The notes: generated from the letters alone by a model not told the origin. Positions 17,734-27,285 are shown, counted from the stretch's first letter. The stretch: 64,000 nt of DNA from Fimbriiglobus ruber (GCF_002197845.1 NZ_NIDE01000001.1:744001-808000), one strand, 5' to 3'. A program made the numbers and translations.

Positions 17734-20700
17734 ATGTCTCGTACCGGCGCCACCTCCCCATCGGTCCGTCGCCGCTTACATATCGAGAGGCTGGAAGACC
17801 GTCTGACTCCCGCCTCCTCGATCGTCCGGATCGCCGGGAGCATCATGGGTGACGGGATTGCGGCGACGACCGCCGCCCTGAACAATCCCGACGACGTCGC
17901 CGTGGACGCCAGCGGCGACATTTTTATCGCGGACACCGCGAACAACCGGATTCGGGAAGTCAACGCCGCCACCGGCCTCATCACGACCGTCGCCGGGACC
18001 GGGGTCGCGGGGTACTCCGGCGACGGCGGCCAGGCGACCAACGCGACTTTCTCGTACCCGACCGGCATCGCGGTGGATTCGAGCGGCAATTTATACATCG
18101 CCGATACCGGGAATAGCCGGATACGCGAGATCACCGCCGCGAACGGAGTCATCAATACCATCGCGGGCACCTCGACCGCGGGATACACCGGGGACAACGG
18201 CCCGGCGAAAGGGGCACAGCTGAACCAACCGACCGGCGTGGCCGTCGCCAACGGGAACGTGTACATCTCGGACACCGGCAACAACGTGGTCCGCTTCGTC
18301 ACCGGCGGGACGATCACGACCATCGCGGGCGTCGGGACGGCGGGCTATACCGGCGACACGAAGTTGGCCACGGTGGCTCAACTCAACGCCCCGGAAGGTG
18401 TTGCGTTGGACGCGAGCGGAAATCTTTTCATCGCGGACACCGGCAACAACGTGATCCGTGAAGTCGCGGCGAAGTCCGGTCTGATCTCGACCGTCGCGGG
18501 GAACGGTACCGCCGGCTATAAGGGGGACACCAAGGCCGCCACCCTCGCGGAACTCAACGCCCCGGCCGCGGTTACGGTGGACGTGAGCGGGGATCTCCTG
18601 ATCGCGGACACGGCCAACAGCGCGGTCCGGGAAGTGACTCCCGACGGGAATATTGCCACGCTCACGGGGAACGGGACGCCATCGTACGCGGGGGACGGCG
18701 GCCCCGTCGCGGCCGGCCGGGTCAGTTCGCCGAACGGGGTGGCGGTCGATTCGGCCGGGAACGTGTACATCGCGGACACCGGCAACAGCCGGATTCGCTT
18801 CGTCTCGGGTGGCAAGATTTCCACCGTCGCCGGGAACGGGACCGCCGGCTACTACTCCGGCCCGAACGGCGACGGCGGGGACGCGACCGCCGCACAACTC
18901 TACCTGCCGACCGGCGGCGTGATCGATTCGGCCGGCGACGTGTACATCGCCGACACGGCCAACAACCTCATCCGGATGGTGTCCCCCGCCGGCGTCATCA
19001 CGACCGTCGCCGGGACCGGGGTCGCGGGGTACTCTGGCGACGGCGGGTTGGCGACGGCCGCCGAAATCAACCAACCGGTGGGGCTCGCGGTCGACGCGGC
19101 CGGCAACTTGTATTTCGCCGAAGCGGGCGACGACCGGGTGCGCAAAATCACGGTGGCGACCGGCAAGATCACGACCGTCGCCGGGAACGGGAACAACTTT
19201 TACTCCGGCGACGGCGGGCAAGCCACGGCCGCCTCGTTCGGGACGCCCGGGGGGGTCGCGGTCGACTCCAAGGGTGACATCTTCATTTCCGACACGGCCA
19301 ACAGCGTCGTCCGCGAGGTGAACACGAAAGGCGTTATCAGTACGTACGCCGGGTCCGGTGGGGAGGCGTCGTTCGAGGCTTCGTTCCCCGGCTATTCCGG
19401 GGACAACGGTATCGCGACCAACGCGACGCTGAACGAGCCCGAGGGCCTCGCGATCGACGGCAACGGAAGTTTGTACATCGCCGACACGAACAACAGCGTC
19501 ATCCGCGTGGTCAACGCTTCGGGGATCATCTCCACCTTCGCCGGGACCGGGCAACGCCCCGGGTTCTCGGGGGACGGCTCCTCGGCGACCGCGGCCAAAC
19601 TGCGCGCACCGACCGCGGTCGCGGTCGACCAGCTCGGCAACGTCTACATCGCCGACTCCGGGAACAACCGCATCCGCTGGGTCGACACGAGCGGGGCCAT
19701 CCGGACCGTCGCGGGTAACGGCACGGTGGGCTACTCCGGCGACAACGGGCTCGCGTCGCTCGCGGAATTTAACTCGCCCCAGGGCGTGTTCACCGACGCG
19801 AACGGCAACATCTACATCGCGGACACGAACAACAGCGCGGTCCGCGCCGTCCTCCCGAACACGGCCCCCGTGTTCACCGCGGACACCCCGCCCAACGCCG
19901 TGGTCGGCGTGCCGTATTCCTATCGGTTCAAAACGACCGGCGTGCCCGTGGCCACCTATACCATCGCCGGGTTGCCCTCCTGGGCCCAGTTCAACTTGAC
20001 GAGCGGCGTGTTGAGCGGGACGCCGACCGCCCTCGGGAATTTCACCGTCACCGTCACCGCCCTCAACGGGATCCTGCCGAACGCCCAGGCGACCGCCACG
20101 TTCGCGGCGAACTTCGCGACGCCGATGCCGCAGACGATCTCGTTTACCCTCGCCAGCCCCGTCGGGTACGGCGTCGCCCCGATCACCCTCTCCGCGACCG
20201 GCGGCGGGTCCGAGAACCCGGTGACGTTCTCCGTCGTGTCCGGCCCGGGGACCGTCAACGGGTCGACGCTCACGGTCACCGGCGTCGGCGACATCGTGGT
20301 CCAGGCCGACCAGGCCGGGAATGTCAATTACACGGCCGCCCCGTCGGTCCAGCAGACGCTCGTAGTCGAACCGGGGTCCCAAAAGATCACGTTCGCGCCT
20401 CCCGCGCAAATGCCGATCATTCCGGGCCAAATCGACCTGAGTACTTACGCGACCGGCGGCGGTTCGACGAGTCCCGTGACCTTTACCGTCATCTCCGGCC
20501 CGGGAACGATCAACGGGACCACCTTGACCGCGTCGGCAATCGGGCCGATCGTGGTCGAGGCGGACCAGGCCGCGGACGCGAACTTCACGGCCGCCCCGCC
20601 GGTCCAACAAACCATCACGGTCGTCCCGACGCCCCAGGTGATTTCGTTCTCGCTGCCCAGCCCGGTCACCTACGGCGTCGCCCCAATCACCCTGACCGCG

Positions 20701-23097
20701 ACCGGCGGCGGGTCCGGGAACCCGGTGACGTTCTCCGTCGTGTCCGGCCCGGGAACCATCACCGGGTCGACGCTCACGGTCACCGGCATCGGCACCATCG
20801 TGGTCGAGGCCGACCAGGCCAGCAGCGCGGATTACGCCGCCGCCACGCCCGTCCAGCAGACGCTCCAGGTCAACCCGATTCCGCAGTCCATCTCCTTCTC
20901 GCTGCCCACCTCGGTGCTGTTCAACACCACCCCGATCCCGCTCACCGCGACCGGCGGCGGGTCCGGGAGCCCGGTCACGTTCTCCGTCGTCTCCGGCCCG
21001 GGGACCGTTAACGGTGATAGCCTCACGGTGACCGGTGCGGGGAACGTCGTGGTCGAGGCCGACCAGGCCGGGGGGAACGGGTACGGGGCCGCCGCCCCCG
21101 TTCAGGAAACCATCTTCGTCATCTCGCAGACCCAGTCGATTTCGTTCAGCTTGAACGCCGGCCCGGTTACGTTCGGCGTGCCGCCGATCTTGCTGTCCGC
21201 GACCGGCGGGACGTCCGGGAATCCGGTCACGTTCTCTGTCGTGTCCGGCCCGGGGCTGATTTCCGGAGCCTTCCTCGTTCCCACCAGTGCGGGAACCATC
21301 GTGGTGGAGGCCGACCAGGCCGCCGCGCCGGGCTTCACCGCTGCCGCGCCGGTCCAGCAATCCCTCCAGGTCAACCTCCAACCCCAGACGATTTCGTTCT
21401 CGGTGGCCAGCCCGATTACCTTCGCTCCGGGCGCGATTCTTCTGACCGCCAGCGGTGGCGGGTCGGCGAACCCGATTACGTTCAGCATCGTGTCCGGCCC
21501 GGGCTCGCTCTCGGGCTCCATCCTGACCGTACTCGGGGCGGGCGCCATCGTGATCGAAGCCGACGAGGCGGGAGACGGCGGGCACTCGGCCGCGACGCCG
21601 GTCCGGCAGACGCTGCAAGTTAACCAGGCGGCACAAGCGATCACGTTCAATTTGACCAGCGAGGCGACGTACGGGACGGCCCCAATCCCGCTGGCCGCGA
21701 CCGGCGGTCTGTCCGGGAAGCCGGTCGTCTTTTCCGTCGTCTCCGGCCCCGGCAGTATCACCGGGTCGACCCTGACCGTGACCGGCGCGGGCGCCATCGT
21801 GGTCGAGGCGGACCAGGCCGGCAACGTCAATTACACGGCCGCGACCTCGGTGCAGGAAACCGTCCAAATCGACCCCGCGACTCTCACCGTGACCGCCAAC
21901 AACGCGGCCGGCTCGACCCTTTCCCCCCTGCCGTCACTCACCGATACGGTCTCGGGCCTGGTTAACGGGGATACGTCCTCGGTACTTTCCGGGGTCTCGC
22001 TGTCGACGACTGCGACCTCGACGAGCCCGCCGGGCACGTACCCCATCCAGGTTTCGGGGGGAACGGCCGCGAACTACACGATCACCCCGCAAAACGGCAC
22101 ACTGACGCTCACGAGCCCGTCCACCAATCTGCTCGGCACGCAATTTACGGCGGTCGGCGCGGACGCGGGCGGGGGGCCGGTCGTTCAGCTCCTGAACCAG
22201 AGCGGGACGGCCCTGTTGACACTCATGGCGTTCGACCCGTCGTTCACCGGCGGCGTCCGGGTGGCCACCGGGGATTTCAACGGCGACGGATACCCCGACA
22301 TCGTCGCCGGCACCGGGCCGGGCGTGCCGTCTCAAGTGAGGATTTTCGACGGCAAAACCGGCCAACTGCTCGAGACGCTTTTCCCGTTCGAGTCGACGTT
22401 CACCGGCGGCGTTTTCGTGGCCGTGGGTGACCTGACCGGGAAAGGCTACCCGGACCTGGTCGTCACACCCGACGAAGGTGGCGGACCGCGGGTTCGGGTG
22501 TACGACGGGAAATCGTTCAACACCGTCGCCGACTTCTTCGGGATCGACGACCCGAACTTCCGGGGCGGTGCCCGCGCGGCCGTCGGCGACCTCGGGGGGA
22601 ACGGGTACGGCGATCTCATCGTCGCGGCTGGATTCGGCGGCGGCCCGCGGATCGCCGGGTTCGACGGCCTCTCGGTCGCGGCCGGCGCGCCGGTCAAGGT
22701 CTTCGCCGACTTCTTCGCGTTCGACCCGTCGCTCGTGAACGGGGCTTACGTGGCCGTCGGTGACGTGAACGGCGACGGTGCGGCCGACGTGATCGTCGGG
22801 GGCGGACCGGGCGGTGCTCCCCGCGTTACCGTCTTCGACGGCCGCTCGCTGCTGGACAACATCCAGTCCACCGACGCCGACTTCTTCGCCGGCGATCCCA
22901 ACAGCCGGAGCGGCGCCCGCGTCGCGGCCAAAAACCTCGACGGGGACGACGAAGCTGATATCGTGGTCGGCTCCGGCACGGGTGCGACGGTGACGGCGTA
23001 CCTCGGCAAGCAAATTAATCTGAACCCGGGCAATCCGGCCGTGGATTTTAGCACCGACGTGTTCCCGGGATTCACCGGCGGCGTGTTCGTCGGGTAA
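17734..23097 (+). CDS. Giant surface protein: 12 NHL units, Ig-like modules and FG-GAP/VCBS repeats
   Basis: It is 1,787 aa from ATG 17734 (AAGGA nine bases upstream). The N-terminus RRLHIERLEDRLTPAS is the planctomycete 'LEDRL-x-P' motif seen on exported giant proteins; no ordinary signal peptide is present. Residues ~40-700 hold twelve NHL blades of the form 'P-x-GVAVD-x-SGNLYIADTGN-x-RIREV', enough for two six-bladed propellers. At ~708-800 is a putative Ig domain (GVPYSYRFKTTGVP). At ~800-1380 come seven ~80-residue modules with 'NPVTFSVVSGPG' and 'IVVEADQA' cores, then an MBG-like segment. From ~1470 to the end are five FG-GAP/VCBS-type repeats with Ca-binding loops such as DFNGDGYPD and DVNGDGAAD. 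It is likely cell-surface or secreted and probably binds ligands or partners. Confidence 0.9.
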   Translation: MSRTGATSPSVRRRLHIERLEDRLTPASSIVRIAGSIMGDGIAATTAALNNPDDVAVDASGDIFIADTANNRIREVNAATGLITTVAGTGVAGYSGDGGQATNATFSYPTGIAVDSSGNLYIADTGNSRIREITAANGVINTIAGTSTAGYTGDNGPAKGAQLNQPTGVAVANGNVYISDTGNNVVRFVTGGTITTIAGVGTAGYTGDTKLATVAQLNAPEGVALDASGNLFIADTGNNVIREVAAKSGLISTVAGNGTAGYKGDTKAATLAELNAPAAVTVDVSGDLLIADTANSAVREVTPDGNIATLTGNGTPSYAGDGGPVAAGRVSSPNGVAVDSAGNVYIADTGNSRIRFVSGGKISTVAGNGTAGYYSGPNGDGGDATAAQLYLPTGGVIDSAGDVYIADTANNLIRMVSPAGVITTVAGTGVAGYSGDGGLATAAEINQPVGLAVDAAGNLYFAEAGDDRVRKITVATGKITTVAGNGNNFYSGDGGQATAASFGTPGGVAVDSKGDIFISDTANSVVREVNTKGVISTYAGSGGEASFEASFPGYSGDNGIATNATLNEPEGLAIDGNGSLYIADTNNSVIRVVNASGIISTFAGTGQRPGFSGDGSSATAAKLRAPTAVAVDQLGNVYIADSGNNRIRWVDTSGAIRTVAGNGTVGYSGDNGLASLAEFNSPQGVFTDANGNIYIADTNNSAVRAVLPNTAPVFTADTPPNAVVGVPYSYRFKTTGVPVATYTIAGLPSWAQFNLTSGVLSGTPTALGNFTVTVTALNGILPNAQATATFAANFATPMPQTISFTLASPVGYGVAPITLSATGGGSENPVTFSVVSGPGTVNGSTLTVTGVGDIVVQADQAGNVNYTAAPSVQQTLVVEPGSQKITFAPPAQMPIIPGQIDLSTYATGGGSTSPVTFTVISGPGTINGTTLTASAIGPIVVEADQAADANFTAAPPVQQTITVVPTPQVISFSLPSPVTYGVAPITLTATGGGSGNPVTFSVVSGPGTITGSTLTVTGIGTIVVEADQASSADYAAATPVQQTLQVNPIPQSISFSLPTSVLFNTTPIPLTATGGGSGSPVTFSVVSGPGTVNGDSLTVTGAGNVVVEADQAGGNGYGAAAPVQETIFVISQTQSISFSLNAGPVTFGVPPILLSATGGTSGNPVTFSVVSGPGLISGAFLVPTSAGTIVVEADQAAAPGFTAAAPVQQSLQVNLQPQTISFSVASPITFAPGAILLTASGGGSANPITFSIVSGPGSLSGSILTVLGAGAIVIEADEAGDGGHSAATPVRQTLQVNQAAQAITFNLTSEATYGTAPIPLAATGGLSGKPVVFSVVSGPGSITGSTLTVTGAGAIVVEADQAGNVNYTAATSVQETVQIDPATLTVTANNAAGSTLSPLPSLTDTVSGLVNGDTSSVLSGVSLSTTATSTSPPGTYPIQVSGGTAANYTITPQNGTLTLTSPSTNLLGTQFTAVGADAGGGPVVQLLNQSGTALLTLMAFDPSFTGGVRVATGDFNGDGYPDIVAGTGPGVPSQVRIFDGKTGQLLETLFPFESTFTGGVFVAVGDLTGKGYPDLVVTPDEGGGPRVRVYDGKSFNTVADFFGIDDPNFRGGARAAVGDLGGNGYGDLIVAAGFGGGPRIAGFDGLSVAAGAPVKVFADFFAFDPSLVNGAYVAVGDVNGDGAADVIVGGGPGGAPRVTVFDGRSLLDNIQSTDADFFAGDPNSRSGARVAAKNLDGDDEADIVVGSGTGATVTAYLGKQINLNPGNPAVDFSTDVFPGFTGGVFVG

Positions 23098-23120
23098 CGA
23101 ACGACGGCTTCAGGCGCGTC

Positions 23121-23178
23121 AAACGTCGAGCGGCCGGGGCGGGGTCTTCAAAGACCCCGCCCCGGCCGCTCGACGTTT
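23121..23178. terminator. Strong bidirectional terminator hairpin
   Basis: A perfect 28-bp inverted repeat (23121-23148 with 23151-23178) with a 2-nt centre begins 24 bp after the stop of the NHL protein and ends 17 bp before the stop of the leftward TPR gene, so it can serve both convergent genes. It opens with AAACG and closes with CGTTT. Confidence 0.85.
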
Positions 23179-23194
23179 CAACAATCGCGTTGTC

Positions 23195-23992
23195 TCACCC
23201 GCCCCGGCCGGCCCGATAAGCGCGGACCCGGCCGATGTGCGGAAACGGGCGCGAGCCCGCGTCCATTCGGACGGTCGCCCCGCCTGTCGCCGCTTCACCG
23301 GAGTAGACCCGAATAAAGGGGAGAAGGTGCGGGCCGGCGGGTCCGGGCCGGCGCTGGGTCCGGGTCTGGTCTTGTCCGACCCGGGCCAGAGCCAGTGCGT
23401 ACCGCACTTCTTCACTGAGTTGGCGGAGGGCTTTATTTCCCGGTGCCAGAAACAGAGCCTTCGTGATCACTTTCCACGCCAGCGCCGCACGCCCGGCGTC
23501 GCAGAGTCCGTCGACGACGACCCGCAAGACGTCCGCATCGGCCCCGACGGTCGCGGCGGCCGCCCGCAAATGCTTGACGCCCGAACCGACCCGGTTAATA
23601 CGCACCAGGGCACGGCCAAGGGCCGCCAGATACTTCGCGTTCCCGCTGCCCAGGCTCACCGCCCGGCGGAACCGCCGGGCCGCCCGGCGGTCGCAGCCGT
23701 AGGGATCGTTCTCGAATGCGGTGCCGAGTTCGTACTGGATTTCCGCCCCGGTCGCGTCGAGCTTTTCCGCCGCGTACAGGAAGCGGCGGGCCTTGCGATA
23801 CTGCTCGGCCGCCGCGTACAGTCTCGCCGCGAGCCGGTGCGCGAGCAGGACGAGACGTTGTGGGACGTCTGGACCGGCGGGCGTTTGCAGGAGCGGGGCC
23901 AGAGCGGCGAGCGCGTCGGCACGGTGTCCCGACGTCGCCAGTTCGCGAGCCCGGGCCCACGAAGAATGGTAAAAGTTGAGCATCATGCTCAT
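23195..23992 (-). CDS. TPR-like helical repeat protein
   Basis: The protein is 265 aa. I chose ATG 23992 (MSMMLNFYHSSWARA) because GGAGG lies nine bases upstream; the longer open frame to 24292 has no such site. The body is tandem helix pairs of the TPR type: 'ARELATSGHRADALAALAPL', 'AAEQYRKARRFLYAAEKLDA', 'NDPYGCDRRAARRFRRAVSL', 'GNAKYLAALGRALVRINRVG', 'GLCDAGRAALAWKVITKALF'. The C-terminal ~60 residues are Pro/Arg/Gly-rich and disordered. It is probably a cytoplasmic scaffold; a partner is unknown. It is convergent with the NHL gene and divergent from the ExeA-like ATPase gene. Confidence 0.7.
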   Translation of the reverse strand: MSMMLNFYHSSWARARELATSGHRADALAALAPLLQTPAGPDVPQRLVLLAHRLAARLYAAAEQYRKARRFLYAAEKLDATGAEIQYELGTAFENDPYGCDRRAARRFRRAVSLGSGNAKYLAALGRALVRINRVGSGVKHLRAAAATVGADADVLRVVVDGLCDAGRAALAWKVITKALFLAPGNKALRQLSEEVRYALALARVGQDQTRTQRRPGPAGPHLLPFIRVYSGEAATGGATVRMDAGSRPFPHIGRVRAYRAGRGG

Positions 23993-24312
23993 ATTCGGCT
24001 GCCTCCTGCAGCTAAGACTCGGATGTGGTAAACATGACCAGCTGCTCGAGTCGAGAGGGAAGATACCGAATAGAACGGTTATACCGCAAGTCGAAATCTG
24101 ATGCCGTTGATTAGCCAAAATCAGTGAAGTTTTTCTCCCAGCGTATAGCACAGGCTGAACTCTGCGCCCGTCTGAATCAACCGGGCAATCTGTAGCGTGT
24201 GCCCGTACAAGTTCAAGTCGCGGGGATTGCGAACCGATCTTTGAAGTGGAGGGACGGTTACTCTTCGTTTGCCGTCGGCCACCACGCGGCATAGATCGCA
24301 GGGACGCGGGCT
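23993..24312. other. Divergent promoter region with a possible third acetamidase-tail remnant
   Basis: It lies between the TPR gene (leftward) and the ExeA-like gene (rightward). On the minus strand 24121-24230 can be read as LNLYGHTLQIARLIQTGAEF followed by SLCYTLGEKLH and a stop. This weakly echoes the acetamidase tail (YQMCKIARLSFVAGAEL). The similarity is short and may be chance. Promoters for both genes should lie here. Confidence 0.35.
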
Positions 24313-25272
24313 ATGGACTACACCTTTTTCGGTCTTTCCCGTCGGCCCTTCCGCCCGACACCCGACACGAACACCTATTTTCCGACGGCCGCTCACGAAA
24401 CCGCACTAGCGAACCTCCGCCACGCCTACGACGCCCGCGACGGGCTCGCACTGGTCGACGGCGAATCCGGGGCCGGCAAGACGCTGGTCGCGCTGCGATT
24501 TCTCGAGACGCTCGACGACAGGACGCCGCGGGTCTTCATCCCGGCCCCCCGGTTCGCCCGTCCGGCCGACCTGTTCCAGGCTCTGCTGTTTGATTTCGGG
24601 GTCGCGTACCAGGGGTTGAGCGAACAAGAACTGCGCCTGGCCGTGACCGGGCAACTCCTCGACCAACTCACCGCGGGCACGCCCACCGTGGTCGTGATCG
24701 ACGAGGCCCAGCACCTGACCGCGGACATCCTCGAAGAAATCCGGCTGCTCGGGAATCTGGAATCGCGGACCGCCAAGGCGGTGTTCTTCGTCCTCGTTTC
24801 GCAACCGTCGCTCCGGGAGCGGCTCTCCAAGCCCGAGGCGGCCGCGTTCGCGCAGCGGATCGTCGTCCGGTATCGGGTCGAGCCGCTCACCCGCGAGGAA
24901 TCGGCCCAGTTCGTGTGCCAGCAACTCCGGATCGCGGGCGGCCGGCCGAACGACCTGGTCAGCGACGAGGCGTTGACCTTGTTGGCTGCCAACTGCAAGG
25001 GCCTGCCGCGGCTCCTGAACCAGACCGCGTACCTCGCGTTCACGCTGGCGGAATCGGTCGGGGACCGGGCCGTCGACATCGAGGCGGTCCTGGAAGCACT
25101 CACCCAACTCGGGCTATCGATCGACACGTCCGCCGATGAGCTGACGCTGTTCCCGCACGGCACCCCGGCCACCGGGTACACCGCCACTAAACACGAAGAC
25201 CTCGAACCGGCCGCTCCCGAACCGGCCCCGCGGTCGACTCGCGGCAAGCTGCCGAAGCGGCGGTCGGCGTAA
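24313..25272 (+). CDS. ExeA-like AAA ATPase
   Basis: The protein is 319 aa. Start MDYTFFGLSRRPFRPTPDT is the typical opening of ExeA/GspA-type ATPases ('YxxFGLxxxPF'). Walker A is GESGAGKTLVALRFLE (~residues 50-65) and Walker B VVVIDEAQHLTADILEEIRL (~130-149). A sensor-like 'NLESRTAKAVFFVLVSQPSL' and the C-terminal lid 'SDEALTLLAANCKGLPRLLN' follow. The last ~50 residues are Pro/Ala/Lys-rich. Such ATPases assist secretin or polysaccharide export assembly, or act as transposition helpers. Here the next gene is a BY-kinase-like P-loop protein, which favours an exopolysaccharide/export role, but no exporter gene is in the window. Confidence 0.82.
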   Translation: MDYTFFGLSRRPFRPTPDTNTYFPTAAHETALANLRHAYDARDGLALVDGESGAGKTLVALRFLETLDDRTPRVFIPAPRFARPADLFQALLFDFGVAYQGLSEQELRLAVTGQLLDQLTAGTPTVVVIDEAQHLTADILEEIRLLGNLESRTAKAVFFVLVSQPSLRERLSKPEAAAFAQRIVVRYRVEPLTREESAQFVCQQLRIAGGRPNDLVSDEALTLLAANCKGLPRLLNQTAYLAFTLAESVGDRAVDIEAVLEALTQLGLSIDTSADELTLFPHGTPATGYTATKHEDLEPAAPEPAPRSTRGKLPKRRSA

Positions 25273-25323
25273 CGCGGGCACACGTACCACGACCAAGATT
25301 TATCGCAGGCGAGGGTTACGGTT

Positions 25324-26268
25324 ATGGGGCGGATGTTCCGGATTATTACCGAGGGCGGGCAAGAAATGCTTCACCCGCCCGAGCCGATGAACCGCGTCTC
25401 CGCCCCGGTCACGGTTCCGACGCCGGCGCCGGAACCGTTCGTGCCTTACGTCGAGATCGGCGGTCCGGAAGGCGTGGTGACGTCGGTCCCGAAGCGGGCG
25501 ACCCCCACGATCACGCGGATCGACCCGCCGGCCCCCCGGCCCAAGCCGAAGACGGAACCCGAGCCGATCCCCACGCCGGACGCCCGGGTGTTGTCGGTCG
25601 CGTTCCACCGGGTTCCGAAGCCCGGCCTGCGGATGATCCCGGCCGGGATCGCTTCCGAAGTCGTTGCGTACCACCGGCCGGAACACCCCATCAGTGGTGA
25701 GTACCGCGCCGTCCGGGACGAGATTCGCCGTCAGTTTGAAGACCCGGGAGCCCGCTCGCTGCTGTTCACCGCGGCTGCTACGGACGCCGGAACGACGACG
25801 GTCCTGCTGAACTTCGCCGTCGCGCTCACCCAGGAAACCGGGAACAAAGTCCTCGTCGTGGACGCGAACTTCGTTCGCCCCTCGGTCGGCCGGCGGCTCG
25901 GCGTGGCGGACGCCCCGGGCCTCGCGGAAGTCCTGAGCCAGACGACCCCGCTCGCCTGGGCGATCCAACCGACGGCCGTGCAAAGCCTCCACGTCCTCTC
26001 GGCCGGGGCTCCCGCGGCTTACCGCGCGGGCGTGGCCGCCACCGAGTTCCCGCGGCTCCTCACGCAAATGCGGCAGTGGTTCGACTGGATTCTGGTGGAC
26101 GCCGGCGTGTGGTCCGAAATGGCCGGTCGGGACGTGGTCAGCACGACGACCGATGCGGTCTACCTGGTGAGCCGGCAAGCGGATTTCGAGCGGTCCGAGT
26201 TCGCGAACTTGCGGAACGCCGTGACCGCGACCTCGGCCGTCCTCCGCGGGTACATCACCACCCGATGA
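25324..26268 (+). CDS. BY-kinase/CpsD-like P-loop protein with a degenerate Walker A
   Basis: The protein is 314 aa. The first ~120 residues are Pro-rich and probably disordered. From ~120 it follows the CpsD/CapB/Wzc kinase pattern: 'HPISGEYRAVRDEIRRQFED' (as in 'EAYRxLRTNI'), then a P-loop position reading 'FTAAATDAGTTTVLLNFAVA' where the usual GxGKT lysine is replaced by T, then Walker A' 'NKVLVVDANFVRPSVGRRLG' (DxDxRxP type), 'GLAEVLSQTTPL', 'LHVLSAGAPA', and Walker B 'FDWILVDAGVW'. Loss of the lysine suggests weak or no ATP hydrolysis. GAGGG lies eight bases before ATG 25324. It follows the ExeA-like gene by 51 bp on the same strand, a likely two-gene operon. Confidence 0.75.
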   Translation: MGRMFRIITEGGQEMLHPPEPMNRVSAPVTVPTPAPEPFVPYVEIGGPEGVVTSVPKRATPTITRIDPPAPRPKPKTEPEPIPTPDARVLSVAFHRVPKPGLRMIPAGIASEVVAYHRPEHPISGEYRAVRDEIRRQFEDPGARSLLFTAAATDAGTTTVLLNFAVALTQETGNKVLVVDANFVRPSVGRRLGVADAPGLAEVLSQTTPLAWAIQPTAVQSLHVLSAGAPAAYRAGVAATEFPRLLTQMRQWFDWILVDAGVWSEMAGRDVVSTTTDAVYLVSRQADFERSEFANLRNAVTATSAVLRGYITTR

Positions 26269-26290
26269 CCCACGTCGGGAAGAAAAAATG

Positions 26291-26328
26291 ACCGCGTGGG
26301 GACGGGAAAATGATCCGGCCCACGCGGT
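26291..26328. terminator. Bidirectional terminator between convergent genes
   Basis: A 10-bp stem (ACCGCGTGGG 26291-26300 with CCCACGCGGT 26319-26328) has AAAAAA before it and TTGATTATTTGTT after it, so both strands have a T-rich tail. It separates the P-loop gene (ends 26268) from the leftward small gene (ends 26332). Confidence 0.75.
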
Positions 26329-26331
26329 TGA

Positions 26332-26598
26332 TTATTTGTTGCCCTGCAATTCCTTCACCAGATTCGCGACCAGTTCCGGGCTATTCTGGGCGACAATGTG
26401 GTCGATCCGGCTCTGCGGCACTTCGAGCTTTTGCATCGCGGTGACGACCGACTTCCACACCTTCTCGCGCTTCTTCCCTTCCGCCAGATAAAGCTCGCCC
26501 ACCAGTTCGGCGAGCTTTTGCACGTGGAGCGAATCGGCGTTCTGGTAGTACCGCTTGATGATCCCCTGCTGGTACTTCGAGTAGTTTTCCATTCCCAT
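26332..26598 (-). CDS. Small conserved helical protein
   Basis: The protein is 88 aa with a good ribosome site (GGAG seven bases before ATG 26598). It is highly charged and helical: MGMENYSKYQQGIIKRYYQN, 'AELVGELYLAEGKKREKVWK', 'QSRIDHIVAQNSPELVANLV'. It has the look of a short soluble protein conserved in planctomycetes, with no known domain that I can name. It lies between the P-loop gene and dtd and has its own terminator. Codon use matches the neighbours. Confidence 0.7.
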   Translation of the reverse strand: MGMENYSKYQQGIIKRYYQNADSLHVQKLAELVGELYLAEGKKREKVWKSVVTAMQKLEVPQSRIDHIVAQNSPELVANLVKELQGNK

Positions 26599-26793
26599 CG
26601 TGCGACTCCGTTGGAAGTAGGCGGCCCGTTCGCCGGGGCGTCTTGTTTATTTAGCAGACCGTCCGGCGGGCGGTTGGTCAATCTCGGTACAGGGTGATCG
26701 TTTCCCCTGGCGGGTTCGTGGGGCGGTTCATACCATTGTCACCGACAGCATTCCTCTCCACGATGGCCCCGGATCCTTCTTCCCCCGCACCAA

Positions 26794-27285
26794 ATGCGCG
26801 TGGTACTCCAGCGGGCCGGCCGCGCCCGCGTTACGGTCTCCGGCGAAACGGTCGGCGAAATCGCCCGCGGGTGGGTCGCTTTGCTCGGCGTCGCCCGCGG
26901 GGACACAGCCGACGACGCCCGCTGGTTAGCTGACAAGATCAGCAATCTGCGGGCATTCGCGGACGCCGACGGGAAGATGAACCTCTCGATACAAGACATC
27001 GCAGGTGGGGTTTTGGTGATCAGCAATTTCACGCTTTATGCCGATTGTCAGAAGGGCCGCCGCCCGAGTTTCATCGCCGCCGCTTCGCCCGCGGACGCGG
27101 AACCACTCTACAAGACCTTCGCGGACGCGGTTCGGGCGCTCGGCGTGCCGGTGGCCGAGGGGCGGTTCGGGGCGGACATGCAAGTCGAGCTGACGAACGA
27201 CGGCCCGGTGACACTGGTCATCGATACCCCGCCGCGGGCCGCCGGGGCCGCCCGCCCGCTTGCCGACGGTCCTACGGAAAGTTAG
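26794..27285 (+). CDS. dtd: D-aminoacyl-tRNA deacylase
   Basis: The protein is 163 aa. It removes D-amino acids wrongly attached to tRNA, recycling the tRNA in the cytoplasm. Seen: '[20 protein letters not shown]', the active-site block '[20 protein letters not shown]' (SQFTL in most bacteria, SNFTL here) and '[14 protein letters not shown]' (the NxGPVT motif with the Gly-cisPro chirality gate replaced in form by D-G-P). Length is slightly over the ~150 aa typical, owing to an Ala/Arg-rich tail. The ribosome site is weak. The next gene starts 46 bp after its stop. Confidence 0.93.
   Translation: MRVVLQRAGRARVTVSGETVGEIARGWVALLGVARGDTADDARWLADKISNLRAFADADGKMNLSIQDIAGGVLVISNFTLYADCQKGRRPSFIAAASPADAEPLYKTFADAVRALGVPVAEGRFGADMQVELTNDGPVTLVIDTPPRAAGAARPLADGPTES

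Noticed and set aside
17900-19850. Regular DNA repeats in the NHL region as a possible CRISPR or tandem array
   Set aside because: The repeats are in frame, ~150-180 bp apart and diverged at third positions, as expected for protein repeats.
18091-21867. A 1,258-codon open frame on the minus strand opposite the NHL gene
   Set aside because: Arg/Gly/Asp-rich translation typical of the antisense of repetitive GC-rich coding DNA; the plus strand has clear NHL and Ig modules.
24121-24230. Certain third acetamidase remnant
   Set aside because: Similarity is limited to about ten residues (QIARL..TGAEF); kept only as a note in the intergenic entry.
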